Notes under the pieces: model-generated
Database searches by the model: none
Told to the model about the DNA's origin: nothing
What the model saw: only the letters and a program-made list of their open reading frames with translations
Origin: Macrococcoides goetzii
Lineage (GTDB): Bacteria; Bacillota; Bacilli; Staphylococcales; Staphylococcaceae
Direction: 5' to 3'
NCBI RefSeq assembly: GCF_002742385.2
Contig: NZ_MJBI02000002.1
Span: 248,001 to 312,000 of the forward strand
Length of the DNA stretch: 64,000 nt
Shown: positions 9,695 to 18,278 of the stretch, one piece after another
How positions within the stretch are numbered: the first letter of the stretch is position 1
How the letters are laid out: the number at the start of each line of letters is the position of its first letter
Translations under genes and position numbers: made by a program

Positions 9695-11365
9695 ATGGCG
9701 ATAGAAAGAAAATGGTGGAAAGAAGCGGTATGCTATCAAGTGTATCCAAGAAGTTTTAAAGATTCAAATGGCGATGGTATCGGTGATATTAATGGAATTA
9801 CTGAAAAGCTTGATTATTTGAAAGCATTGGGAATAGATGTAATATGGGTGAGTCCGATATTTGAATCGCCTAACGATGATAATGGCTATGATATTAGCGA
9901 TTATCAAGCAATCATGTTAGATTTTGGAACGATGGAAGACTTTGATCGATTATTACATGAAGTGCATGAGCGAGGTATGAAACTTATCTTAGATCTTGTA
10001 ATCAACCATACAAGTGATGAACATCAATGGTTTGTTGAAGCTCGAAAGAGTAAAGATAATACATTTCGTGACTGGTACATCTGGAAAGATGGTGTAGAGG
10101 GTAAGGAACCGAATAACTGGGCAAGTATATTTGAAGGCTCGGCATGGGAATATGATGCGACAACTGATCAATATTACATGCATGTATTTAGCAGAAAACA
10201 ACCCGATTTAAACTGGGAAAATAAAGATATGCGTCAAGCAATCTATAATATGGTGAACTGGTGGCTTGATAAGGGAATCGATGGTTTTAGAGTAGATGCT
10301 ATCAGTCACATCAAAAAAAGTTTCGAAAAAGGCGACTTACCCAATGTTGATAAGTTAGGCTACGCTGAATCTTTTGATGGCCATATGAATCAGCCTGGGA
10401 TTCAAAACTATTTACAGGAATTAAAAGAAAACACTTTTGATAAGTATGACATTATGACGGTTGGTGAGGCAAACGGTGTCACAACTAAAGATGCTGATGA
10501 GTGGGTTGGCAAAGATAACGGTAAGTTTAACATGGTCTTTCAATTTGAACATTTAAATCTATGGGATCACAATGTAGGTAAAAGTTTTGATATATTAGGT
10601 TACAAAAAAGTATTAAGTGAATGGCAGAAAGGATTAGAAGCAACAGGATGGAATGCATTGTTCATTGAGAACCATGACCGTCAGCGTGTTTCATCTACAT
10701 GGGGTGACGATGTAAATTATTGGTTTGAAAGCTCCACAAGTCATGCTATTGTATATTTCTTGTTGCAAGGTACGCCGTTTATATATCAAGGTCAGGAAAT
10801 TGGGATGACCAATTATCCTTTTAAAACAATAGATGATTTCGATGATGTGCATGCTAAAAATATTTATAATCAGGAACTTAAAAAAGGAATGACAAAAGAA
10901 GCGGTGTTAGAAATGTTAGGGCGTATCTCAAGAGATAATACGCGTACACCGATGCAATGGGATGATACAAAAAATGCTGGTTTTACAACGGGTACACCGT
11001 GGTTAAAAGTGAATCCAAACTATGAAGAGATTAATGTATTCGTACAGGAAAGAAAAGAAGATTCACTATTAAATTTCTATAAAAAAATGATTCAATTAAA
11101 GAAGGGAAATTTAACATTAACATATGGAACATTTGATTTAATCTATCCGGAAGACAAAAATGTTTTTGCATATACGCGTACATTAGATGATGAACAATTT
11201 ATTATTTTAGGTAATTTAAGTCACGACAAAGTCACTTTAAAGACAGATAATAAGCTCGATTTAGCTATAGAAAAACAAGTATTGAACAACTATCCAATCG
11301 ATAAACAATCAGCTGATGTATTTACACTAATGCCGTTTGAGGCGAGAGTTTATAAAGTTCATTAA
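9695..11365 (+). CDS. Alpha-glucosidase (oligo-1,6-glucosidase type, GH13)
   Basis: This 556-residue cytoplasmic glycoside hydrolase family 13 protein hydrolyses alpha-glucosidic bonds of maltose- or isomaltose-type oligosaccharides. The (beta/alpha)8 catalytic residues are visible: D201 nucleophile in GFRVDAI, E258 acid/base in TVGEAN, and H327/D328 in IENHD, with the early DLVINHTS motif at 100-107. The length matches MalL or oligo-1,6-glucosidases; the linkage preference cannot be read with certainty. AGGAGG precedes the ATG. No sugar transporter or regulator lies beside it, which is unusual for such genes. Confidence 0.88.
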   Translation: MAIERKWWKEAVCYQVYPRSFKDSNGDGIGDINGITEKLDYLKALGIDVIWVSPIFESPNDDNGYDISDYQAIMLDFGTMEDFDRLLHEVHERGMKLILDLVINHTSDEHQWFVEARKSKDNTFRDWYIWKDGVEGKEPNNWASIFEGSAWEYDATTDQYYMHVFSRKQPDLNWENKDMRQAIYNMVNWWLDKGIDGFRVDAISHIKKSFEKGDLPNVDKLGYAESFDGHMNQPGIQNYLQELKENTFDKYDIMTVGEANGVTTKDADEWVGKDNGKFNMVFQFEHLNLWDHNVGKSFDILGYKKVLSEWQKGLEATGWNALFIENHDRQRVSSTWGDDVNYWFESSTSHAIVYFLLQGTPFIYQGQEIGMTNYPFKTIDDFDDVHAKNIYNQELKKGMTKEAVLEMLGRISRDNTRTPMQWDDTKNAGFTTGTPWLKVNPNYEEINVFVQERKEDSLLNFYKKMIQLKKGNLTLTYGTFDLIYPEDKNVFAYTRTLDDEQFIILGNLSHDKVTLKTDNKLDLAIEKQVLNNYPIDKQSADVFTLMPFEARVYKVH

Positions 11366-11370
11366 TTATC

Positions 11371-11410
11371 AAAGAGGCGAAACTTCGAAAGGAATTTCGT
11401 CTTTTTATTT
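11371..11410 (+). terminator. Terminator after the alpha-glucosidase gene
   Basis: AAAGAGGCGAAA pairs with TTTCGTCTTTTT, with G-T pairs, around a short loop, followed by T-rich sequence. Confidence 0.75.
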
Positions 11411-11501
11411 AACAATAAATTTACAAAAAATAAATATGAAATACACATACAACTGATACAGTGAATAAGTAATAATAATTCACATTTGAGGAGTAAAGGA
11501 C

Positions 11502-13688
11502 ATGAAACAAATCTTAAGACTCGTATTAGTAGTTGTATTAATGATTTCAATGATGCCTTATTCAAAAGAAGCGCATGCGGCATCTAATTTATTAATTTCT
11601 GAGTATGTAGAAGGTTCTAGCTATAACAAAGCAATTGAAATTTATAACCCAGGCGATACACCAGTTGATTTATCAAATTATAGTCTTGTTACTTTTACGA
11701 ATGGTGCAAACAGAACAACTGGAACGGTTACAGCTTTAAAGTTATCAGGTACGATCAATGCAAAATCAACATATGTTGTTGCAAATCAAAATGCGGGTGA
11801 AGCGGTGTTATCAAAGGCGCAACTTACAACAGGTAGTGCTGTAATGAATTTCAATGGTGATGACACGATCGTTTTATTCCAAAATTATGATGTAGTAACT
11901 AAAGATGGCGTTATTCAGGATTCTATCGGACAAATTGGTGTAGATCCAGGAACGAACTTTGGAACAGAAGTTTCAACATTAGATATGACGTTAGTACGTA
12001 CAAATGATTTGATGACAGCTGATACAAATATCGAAGATGCATATCATCCAAATCAGCAGTTTATTGCTTTACCAAAAGATTCGTTTGAACAATTAGGTCA
12101 ATTTGATGGTAATGTAATTGCACCTCCAGCAGAAGTTGCTAAAGATGAGTATCAAGTAAAAGTTTTACGAGTAGTAGATGGTGATACAATTAAAATCTCA
12201 CCTGCTATTATGGGCTCTGATACAATTCGTTTCGTGAACATGGATACAGCTGAAACATATCATTTAGATGCGTATGACGAAAGTTTAATTACAACAGACT
12301 TAAATCATAATCAAAAATATTACGGAGAATTAGCGAAAAAAGCTTTGAATGAAAAATTAACTGCCGGTATGGATATTACAGTGAAAGTGAATAAGGATCA
12401 TATTACGGATGATTACGGACGTGTATTAGGACAAGTTATCCGTACGAGTGACAATGTGAACATTAATTTAGAAATGGTAAGAGAAGGATTTGCAGCAACT
12501 TACTTTATCTGGCCAGTATTAAGTATGGAAGACTATAACATGTTTCAATCAGCAGTAAAAGCAGCGCAAGATGCTGGGCTTGGTATGTGGAACAAAGAGA
12601 ATCCTCAAATGGAATTGCCTTTTGCATTCCGTGCACGATATGATGGCAAAGGTTTCTTAAGATATGTTGGTAATTCTGATACGAAAGTATTTTATGATCC
12701 ACAAAACTACGATCAGGTACCAGTAGATAAACGTATATTCTTTACTAAAGATGAAGCAATTGCACAAGGTTACAAACCAGCAGCAGGAAACGGTGAAGGA
12801 GATGTCGTGACTGAACCGGCAAAAGCAATGGATATTCAGTCAGCTCGTGATTCAGGCAAAGGTACTAACGCAATTGTAACTGGAACAGTAACACATATCG
12901 ATGGTTACAACATTTATATTCAGGACAATACTGGTGGCATTGTTGTCCGCAGTAAAACAGTAAAACCTAATATTGGTGATGTCATTGAAGCTACTGGAGA
13001 AACAAGTGAATATTTCGGATTATATCAAATCGAATCTGAAAATATTAAAGTAACAGGCACTTCAAAAGTGACACCTGAAATTAAAGACTTATCTGCTATC
13101 GGTGAAACAGAAGAAGCAGAGTTAATTACAATTAATGATGTTACTGTAAAATCAGTGAATGAGCATCAGGAATATACGGTAGAAGATAAATACGGCAAAA
13201 CATTTATGATTAAAGCAAAATCAGGATTAGAAGTTGGTAAAACATATCATGTTATTACAGGTGTAGTGACGTACAGTTATGGCAACTACAAATTACTTCC
13301 AGTTGATATTGTAGAAAAAGAAATCGTTAAAGAAGTTCCAAAAACTTTATCTGGAATAGCTTTCTTAGATCAGAATCACAACGGTAAGTATGATCGACCA
13401 GATAAATTATTAAAAAATATAAAAGTATCAATCTACAAAGAAAATGAACTTGTTGAAGAAGTGATTACTGATGAAAATGGTGAATATAAAGCATTATTAT
13501 TAAACGGCCACTATACAATATGTTTCGAACAACCGAATGGACTAATTGAAACGTTTAATGATAAAGGTAATGACGAAGTAGATTCAGATATTATTAATGG
13601 GAAAGTTAAAGTAGAGATTAATGAACTTGATAAAGAAAATATTTCAGCTGGATTCACAAAACCAGTTGGAAAAATGAAGCGTAAATAA
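11502..13688 (+). CDS. Secreted multidomain nuclease (LTD + SNase + OB + SdrD-B-like)
   Basis: This 728-residue protein has a Sec signal peptide (residues 1 to ~27, cleavage after AHA). A lamin-tail-like domain (~28-200) comes next, then a thermonuclease domain (~216-365), an OB-fold segment (~437-610) and a C-terminal SdrD-B/Cna-B-like domain (~635-720) with the Ca-binding-like DQNHNGKYD. The SNase catalytic set appears intact: D226/D228 in VVDGDT, R243, D248, E251 in MDTAE, and R307 in YGRVLG. No LPxTG sorting motif follows, so it is probably released or loosely attached. It could serve nutrient scavenging or degradation of extracellular DNA. A terminator flanks it on each side. Confidence 0.87.
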   Translation: MKQILRLVLVVVLMISMMPYSKEAHAASNLLISEYVEGSSYNKAIEIYNPGDTPVDLSNYSLVTFTNGANRTTGTVTALKLSGTINAKSTYVVANQNAGEAVLSKAQLTTGSAVMNFNGDDTIVLFQNYDVVTKDGVIQDSIGQIGVDPGTNFGTEVSTLDMTLVRTNDLMTADTNIEDAYHPNQQFIALPKDSFEQLGQFDGNVIAPPAEVAKDEYQVKVLRVVDGDTIKISPAIMGSDTIRFVNMDTAETYHLDAYDESLITTDLNHNQKYYGELAKKALNEKLTAGMDITVKVNKDHITDDYGRVLGQVIRTSDNVNINLEMVREGFAATYFIWPVLSMEDYNMFQSAVKAAQDAGLGMWNKENPQMELPFAFRARYDGKGFLRYVGNSDTKVFYDPQNYDQVPVDKRIFFTKDEAIAQGYKPAAGNGEGDVVTEPAKAMDIQSARDSGKGTNAIVTGTVTHIDGYNIYIQDNTGGIVVRSKTVKPNIGDVIEATGETSEYFGLYQIESENIKVTGTSKVTPEIKDLSAIGETEEAELITINDVTVKSVNEHQEYTVEDKYGKTFMIKAKSGLEVGKTYHVITGVVTYSYGNYKLLPVDIVEKEIVKEVPKTLSGIAFLDQNHNGKYDRPDKLLKNIKVSIYKENELVEEVITDENGEYKALLLNGHYTICFEQPNGLIETFNDKGNDEVDSDIINGKVKVEINELDKENISAGFTKPVGKMKRK

Positions 13689-13695
13689 TGTTGCT

Positions 13696-13727
13696 AAAGA
13701 CAGGGTAATTACCTGTCTTTTTTATTT
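13696..13727 (+). terminator. Terminator after the secreted nuclease gene
   Basis: AAAGACAGG and CCTGTCTTT form a 9-bp stem around a seven-base loop, followed by a T-run. Confidence 0.85.
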
Positions 13728-13756
13728 TTGAAAAACCTCACACTTAACTTATCCTT

Positions 13757-13765
13757 TGATATAAT
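13757..13765 (+). promoter_or_regulatory. Extended -10 promoter of lutR
   Basis: TGATATAAT fits the extended -10 form TGnTATAAT, 32 bp before the lutR start. No good -35 is visible, which is usual for extended -10 promoters. Confidence 0.5.
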
Positions 13766-13796
13766 AGCACCAATAGGGTGTATCGGAGGAATGAAT

Positions 13797-14498
13797 GTGG
13801 TAAGAATTGAAAAGAAGAAATTATATGAAGAGATTGCAGATCGTATTATTACGCAAATCAAAGATGGTGAATTTGAAATCGATGAAAAACTGCCATCGAT
13901 TCAAAAACTCGCTCAAGATTATGGAGTAGGACAAGCATCTATTAGAGAAGCCTTAAATGCTTTGCGTGTAATGGGACTCGTTGAAATCCGTCATGGTGAA
14001 GGAACGTTTGTAAAGCATATTAAACCTAAAGTCTTTTCTAAAGAGATGGCAGTATATACTAAAAAAGATATTATTGATTTATTAGAAGTGCGTAAAATCA
14101 TAGAAGTTGGCGCTGCAGGTCGTGCTGCTGTGAAGCATTCAGAAGAGGATCTACAGAACATTAAAGATGCACTCGAGCAGATGAAACTTGCGGTAAATAA
14201 TAAAGCGATAGGAGAACAAAGTGACTTTGCTTTCCATTTAGCGATTGCTAAAGCTACTAAGAATGAATTGTTAGCACAATTATTAGAGGAAGTATCAGAC
14301 AAAGTGAAGACAACAATGAAAGAGACACGTAAAATCTGGATTTATACAGAAACGAAATCTATCGAAAAGTTATATAAAGAACATCTGGAGATTTATGAAG
14401 CCATCAAGCAAAAAGACGTTAAACTTTCTGAGGAAAAGATGCTTAAACATTTAGAAGAAGTGGAATATGTATTATTAGAACATTTAGAAACAAAGTAA
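13797..14498 (+). CDS. lutR: GntR/FadR-family lactate utilisation regulator
   Basis: This protein of about 233 residues has an N-terminal GntR winged helix (~residues 8-70, with KLPSIQKLAQDYGVGQASIREAL) and a C-terminal FCD effector domain. I chose the GTG at 13797, since CGGAGGA ends 6 bp before it; the in-frame ATG at 13791 abuts that site. It precedes lutABC in the same direction, and the inverted repeats in the gap are likely operators. In Bacillus, LutR represses lutABC in the absence of L-lactate. The symbol rests on context and family. Confidence 0.82.
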   Translation: MVRIEKKKLYEEIADRIITQIKDGEFEIDEKLPSIQKLAQDYGVGQASIREALNALRVMGLVEIRHGEGTFVKHIKPKVFSKEMAVYTKKDIIDLLEVRKIIEVGAAGRAAVKHSEEDLQNIKDALEQMKLAVNNKAIGEQSDFAFHLAIAKATKNELLAQLLEEVSDKVKTTMKETRKIWIYTETKSIEKLYKEHLEIYEAIKQKDVKLSEEKMLKHLEEVEYVLLEHLETK

Positions 14499-14525
14499 GA
14501 TAAATGAATTATAGAATTTTGTCAC

Positions 14526-14554
14526 TTGCATTTGAATTATCATTCCAATAGAAT
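14526..14554 (+). promoter_or_regulatory. Promoter of lutABC
   Basis: TTGCAT (14526-14531), a 17-bp spacer and TAGAAT (14549-14554) form a good sigma-A promoter. The predicted start of transcription near 14561 lies just upstream of a perfect inverted repeat. Confidence 0.6.
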
Positions 14555-14570
14555 AGTACTGTTAGAGATA

Positions 14571-14587
14571 CAGTCATCCGATGACTG
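14571..14587. promoter_or_regulatory. Candidate LutR operator
   Basis: CAGTCAT and ATGACTG form a perfect 7-3-7 inverted repeat positioned about +10 to +26 relative to the predicted transcription start. That is a typical roadblock position for a GntR-family repressor. The regulator assignment comes from the adjacent lutR gene. Confidence 0.55.
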
Positions 14588-14595
14588 AAAATTTT

Positions 14596-14617
14596 ATCAA
14601 TATTGGGCGATATTGAT
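14596..14617. promoter_or_regulatory. Second inverted repeat in the lutA leader
   Basis: ATCAATAT and ATATTGAT form a perfect 8-6-8 inverted repeat just before the lutA ribosome site. It could be a second operator or an mRNA hairpin affecting lutA translation. Confidence 0.35.
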
Positions 14618-14636
14618 GACTAGAGGGGTGTTTATT

Positions 14637-15371
14637 ATGAAAGTAAGTTTGTTTAGTACATGTTTAGTAGACGTTTTTGAAAAAAGAGTGGGCATTGCAA
14701 CTGTAGAATTACTTGAGAAATTAGGTTGTGAAGTAGATTTTCCAGCAGCACAAGTATGTTGTGGACAACCGGCGTATAATTCTGGATATCATGAAGAAAC
14801 AAAAAAAGCCGCACAAAACATGATCAAAGCTTTTGAAAATTCAGAGTATGTTGTGGCACCATCAGGTTCTTGTATTACAATGTTTAAACATTATCCTGAC
14901 CTATTTAAAGATGATATGGTATGGCGAGATCGTGCGCAACGTTTAGCAGATAAATCTTATGAAGTGACGCAATTTATCGTTAATGTTCTAGGTGTTACGA
15001 ATGTAGGTGCAAAGTTAGAAGGTAAAGCAACGATGCATCCATCATGCCATAATACACGTTTATTACTTAACTCAGAGCCACCTAAGAAATTATTATCAGC
15101 AGTAGAAGGATTAGAAATTGTAGAACTTCCTGAATATTATAATTGCTGTGGGTTTGGCGGCACATTCGCTGTTAAGATGAACGATGTTTCAGGTGAAATG
15201 GTCGATGAAAAGGTAGATTGTATCGTACAAAGTGGTGCTGATTATTTAGTCGGCGCAGATGCGAGCTGCTTAATGAACATTGAAGGACGTTTAAAACGTC
15301 GTGGTGAAAAAGTTAAGGTTTACCATATCGTAGAAATTCTGAATAATAATACAGAGGCGGTGACTGTATAA
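14637..15371 (+). CDS. lutA: Lactate utilisation protein A (Fe-S)
   Basis: This protein of about 244 residues has two cysteine-rich CCG domains, seen as [10 protein letters not shown] (~residues 39-48) and [11 protein letters not shown] (~170-180), as in the heterodisulfide-reductase-like LutA/YkgE family. With LutB and LutC it oxidises L-lactate to pyruvate. I chose the ATG at 14637, preceded by GAGGGGTG, over an in-frame ATG 24 bp upstream. The stop overlaps the lutB start, so translation is coupled. Confidence 0.93.
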   Translation: MKVSLFSTCLVDVFEKRVGIATVELLEKLGCEVDFPAAQVCCGQPAYNSGYHEETKKAAQNMIKAFENSEYVVAPSGSCITMFKHYPDLFKDDMVWRDRAQRLADKSYEVTQFIVNVLGVTNVGAKLEGKATMHPSCHNTRLLLNSEPPKKLLSAVEGLEIVELPEYYNCCGFGGTFAVKMNDVSGEMVDEKVDCIVQSGADYLVGADASCLMNIEGRLKRRGEKVKVYHIVEILNNNTEAVTV

Positions 15372-16804
15372 TGAGTATGAAAATCGGTAATGAGACGTTC
15401 AAAAAAGCTGTAAAAACAGAACTTAAAGATGATTTCATGCGTGGTGCAGTCTCTAGTGCACAAGATAGATTACGTGAACGAAAAATAAAATCTCAGGAAT
15501 CTCTAGGTAACTGGGAAGAGTGGAGAAGCCACTCTGAAGAGATACGTCAGCATACTTTAGCGAACTTAGATTATTATTTAAATATGCTTGCAGAAAATGT
15601 CGCAGCAAAAGGTGGACATGTATTTTTTGCTGAAACTGCAGAAGAAGCAAATGAGTATGTTCAAAAAGTATTAGTAGATAAAAAAGCTAAGAAAGTAGCA
15701 AAGTCAAAATCAATGGTTACAGAAGAGATTGATTTGAACAAAGCGATGGAAGCTGTTGGTTGTGAAGTAATTGAAACAGACTTAGGTGAATATATTTTAC
15801 AAGTTGATGATCACAATCCACCATCACATATCGTTGCTCCTGCATTACATATGAACAAAGAGCAAATCCAAAAGGTATTTACAGAAAAGTTAGGTTATGA
15901 TAAATCAAGTTCGCCGGAAGAGCTTGCTTTATTTGCACGTAAAAAGCTTCGTGAAGAATTCTTAACAGCAGATGTCGGTATTACAGGTTGTAATTTCGGT
16001 GTTGCTGAAAGTGGATCTTTCACATTAGTAACGAACGAAGGTAATGCACGTATGGTAACAACATTACCAAAAACACAGATTACTGTGATGGGTATGGAAC
16101 GTATTGTACCTACGCATGAAGAATTAGAAGTATTAGTTTCCATGTTAACACGTGCAGCTGTTGGACAAAATTTAACAAGTTATGTGACAACTTTAACAGG
16201 TCCTCGTGCAGATGATGAAATCGATGGGCCAGAAGAATTTCATTTAGTTATCGTTGATAATGGACGTTCTAAAATATTAGGTACACAATTCCAATCTATT
16301 TTACAATGTATCCGTTGTGCAGCTTGTGTTAACGTTTGTCCTGTATACCGCCAAGTTGGAGGACACTCTTATGGTTCTATCTATCCAGGACCAGTTGGTG
16401 CTGTATTGACACCTTTATTGGGTGGTTATAAAGATTATAAAGAACTACCATATGCATCAACGCTATGCGGTGCTTGTACAGAAGCATGTCCTGTTAAAAT
16501 CCCGTTACATGACTTATTGTTAGAACATAGACGTGTCATTGTGGAAGAAGAACACATGTCTCCTGTAGCAGAACGATTAGTCATGAAAGGATTTAGTATG
16601 GGAGCATCTCATGCAACTTTATTTAAATATGGCACTAAGATGGCCCCTTCAATGATGGCACCATTTGAAAATAAACAAGAACATATGATAACAAAAGGAC
16701 CGAAACCATTACATGCCTGGACTGATACACGTGATTTCCCAATGCCGGATGAAGAAAATTTCCGTGACTGGATGCAAAACAGATTGAAAAGAGGTGCGAA
16801 ATAA
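15371..16804 (+). CDS. lutB: Lactate utilisation protein B (Fe-S)
   Basis: This 477-residue iron-sulfur protein of the LutB/YkgF family has an N-terminal LUD domain and a C-terminal pair of 4Fe-4S clusters. The clusters are seen as [12 protein letters not shown] (~residues 313-324) and [11 protein letters not shown] (~366-376). It overlaps lutA by one base and lutC follows with an equally tight overlap. It is thought to carry electrons from lactate oxidation in the cytoplasmic or membrane-associated LutABC complex. Confidence 0.93.
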   Translation: MSMKIGNETFKKAVKTELKDDFMRGAVSSAQDRLRERKIKSQESLGNWEEWRSHSEEIRQHTLANLDYYLNMLAENVAAKGGHVFFAETAEEANEYVQKVLVDKKAKKVAKSKSMVTEEIDLNKAMEAVGCEVIETDLGEYILQVDDHNPPSHIVAPALHMNKEQIQKVFTEKLGYDKSSSPEELALFARKKLREEFLTADVGITGCNFGVAESGSFTLVTNEGNARMVTTLPKTQITVMGMERIVPTHEELEVLVSMLTRAAVGQNLTSYVTTLTGPRADDEIDGPEEFHLVIVDNGRSKILGTQFQSILQCIRCAACVNVCPVYRQVGGHSYGSIYPGPVGAVLTPLLGGYKDYKELPYASTLCGACTEACPVKIPLHDLLLEHRRVIVEEEHMSPVAERLVMKGFSMGASHATLFKYGTKMAPSMMAPFENKQEHMITKGPKPLHAWTDTRDFPMPDEENFRDWMQNRLKRGAK

Positions 16805-17496
16805 TGAAAGGAACAATCCAAAATAAAGATTCATTTATTAGTAACATCTCAAAAAATCTTAATCGTGCAATGCCTGCAAAGGTAGAAATCCCTGAGTGGA
16901 AGTTTAGACCGCAAGATAAAACTTTAATAGGACTTTCTCAAGATGAATTATTGGACGTTTTAAAACAGCAATGTGAATTTATTCATACAGATTTAGTGGT
17001 GACAAATTCAAATGAAGTAAATAAAACTTTATCAGATATTATTGCGAAATATGGAAATGGTGAAGTAATCGCTACAAATGATAAACGCTATGAGGAATAC
17101 GGTATTGATTTAACTGCACAAGATGCTTTTATCTGGGATGAAACTAAAGGTGCTGAAAATTTACATGTGGCAGAACGTGCGAATGTCGGCATTACAATTA
17201 GTGAATCAACATTAGCTGAAAGTGGGACAGTTGTATTATATGCAGATAAAGGAATTGGTCGAAGCGTAAGTCTTTTACCTGCAACTTATATTGCCATTGT
17301 GCCTAAATCTACTATTGTGCCAAGATTTACACAAGCTGCTCAAGAAATGAATGAAATGATGAAAGATGCAGCTAACTTTCCAACTTGCATTAACTTAATT
17401 ACTGGACCATCTAACTCAGCGGATATAGAGATGAAACTTGTAGTAGGTGTTCATGGTCCAATTAAAGCAACATATATTGTTTTAGATGATAAATAA
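16804..17496 (+). CDS. lutC: Lactate utilisation protein C
   Basis: This 230-residue LUD-domain protein of the LutC/YkgG family is the third component of the lactate oxidation complex. It contains the family's NVGITISESTLAESGT region (~residues 126-141). It starts at the last base of lutB. The final codons lie in the 22-bp attachment repeat of the downstream element, so integration leaves the reading frame and stop unchanged. The gene's own terminator appears to have been displaced to the far side of the element (29,111-29,141). Confidence 0.92.
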   Translation: MKGTIQNKDSFISNISKNLNRAMPAKVEIPEWKFRPQDKTLIGLSQDELLDVLKQQCEFIHTDLVVTNSNEVNKTLSDIIAKYGNGEVIATNDKRYEEYGIDLTAQDAFIWDETKGAENLHVAERANVGITISESTLAESGTVVLYADKGIGRSVSLLPATYIAIVPKSTIVPRFTQAAQEMNEMMKDAANFPTCINLITGPSNSADIEMKLVVGVHGPIKATYIVLDDK

Positions 17497-17498
17497 TA
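17477..17498. repeat. attL, left copy of the 22-bp direct repeat
   Basis: These 22 bases, beginning TTGTTTTAGATGATAAAT and covering the last codons and stop of lutC, recur exactly at 29,083-29,104. The flanking bases differ on both sides. Site-specific recombination at the 3' end of a gene is typical of tyrosine integrases. Confidence 0.9.
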
Positions 17499-17506
17499 AT
17501 TTTAAA

Positions 17507-17541
17507 AACCCTTTAACTTCAACGGTTAAAGGGTTGTTTTT
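17507..17541. terminator. Element-borne terminator just inside attL
   Basis: AACCCTTTAAC and GTTAAAGGGTT form a perfect 11-bp stem with T-runs on both strands. It ends lutABC transcription in place of the native terminator and can also end the leftward cargo gene. Confidence 0.85.
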
Positions 17542-17560
17542 GTGTTTTTTGGATATAAAA

Positions 17561-17578
17561 TTGGGCAGAAATTGGGCA
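17561..17578. repeat. Left arm-type integrase repeats
   Basis: TTGGGCA occurs twice (17,561-17,567 and 17,572-17,578), 11 bp apart. The same motif in the form ATGGGCA occurs three times beside attR in the same orientation. This pattern is expected of arm-type sites bound by the integrase N-terminal domain. Confidence 0.65.
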
Positions 17579-17588
17579 TACTGAGAGA

Positions 17589-18278
17589 CTAATGATTCTG
17601 ATTTTTGAGAATGTGATACCTTTTCATATAAAGATTGTCTAAAGTATTGTGAAACTCTTTCTTCTTTGCTACAAAGAACATATCGCTTTCATTTATATCC
17701 TTTTCTAAATAAGAATTTAAATCTTGAAACAATTGATATAATTTACTAAGTTGAGTTATGGTATTAGTAATTTCTTTTTGAAATTCAGGAGATAATAAAT
17801 AGAAGTCAGTCGTAAGTCTGAAGTTTTTTAGTTCATCGATATTATCTTTAAAATCTTTTAAAAGAGATTCTTGTACATATTCATATTCTATTTCTCTAAA
17901 GGTAGGATTAAGATTTAAATTAAACTTTTCTTCATTTATTGGAAATCCAAAATCAAATGGTCTAATTTTATTAATTGAAGACATAGATTCAGAGAACAAA
18001 TCTTCAGTTAAAAATTTAGCTCTCTTTAAAGCTATTTTGTTTTGTTCGTCAATAATCATCTGAGAAGCTTTTAACGTATACTCACCTGACACTTTAGCTC
18101 CTAAATATGCTCCTAAGAAAGTTGTGAAAAGACCTACAAAAGCTATCATCAAGGAATAAGCTTCTAAACTTTTAGCATCAACTATAATCTTCATTGCACT
18201 TCCATAGGAAAAAATTAAAATAATAGTTATACAAATAGAAAATATTATCATCAAATAAAAATAAAATTTATCTCTCAA
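17589..18278 (-). CDS. Two-TM protein of unknown function behind the integrase
   Basis: This protein of about 229 residues has two N-terminal membrane segments (~residues 8-28 and ~41-62), then a charged helical cytoplasmic region. I do not recognise the family. The start is a TTG overlapping the integrase stop (TTGA), with GGTGAG before it, which suggests translational coupling to the integrase. The position between the integrase and attL is a common cargo slot in phage satellites and prophages, so an anti-phage or exclusion role is possible. No motif shows it. Confidence 0.65.
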   Translation of the reverse strand: MRDKFYFYLMIIFSICITIILIFSYGSAMKIIVDAKSLEAYSLMIAFVGLFTTFLGAYLGAKVSGEYTLKASQMIIDEQNKIALKRAKFLTEDLFSESMSSINKIRPFDFGFPINEEKFNLNLNPTFREIEYEYVQESLLKDFKDNIDELKNFRLTTDFYLLSPEFQKEITNTITQLSKLYQLFQDLNSYLEKDINESDMFFVAKKKEFHNTLDNLYMKRYHILKNQNH

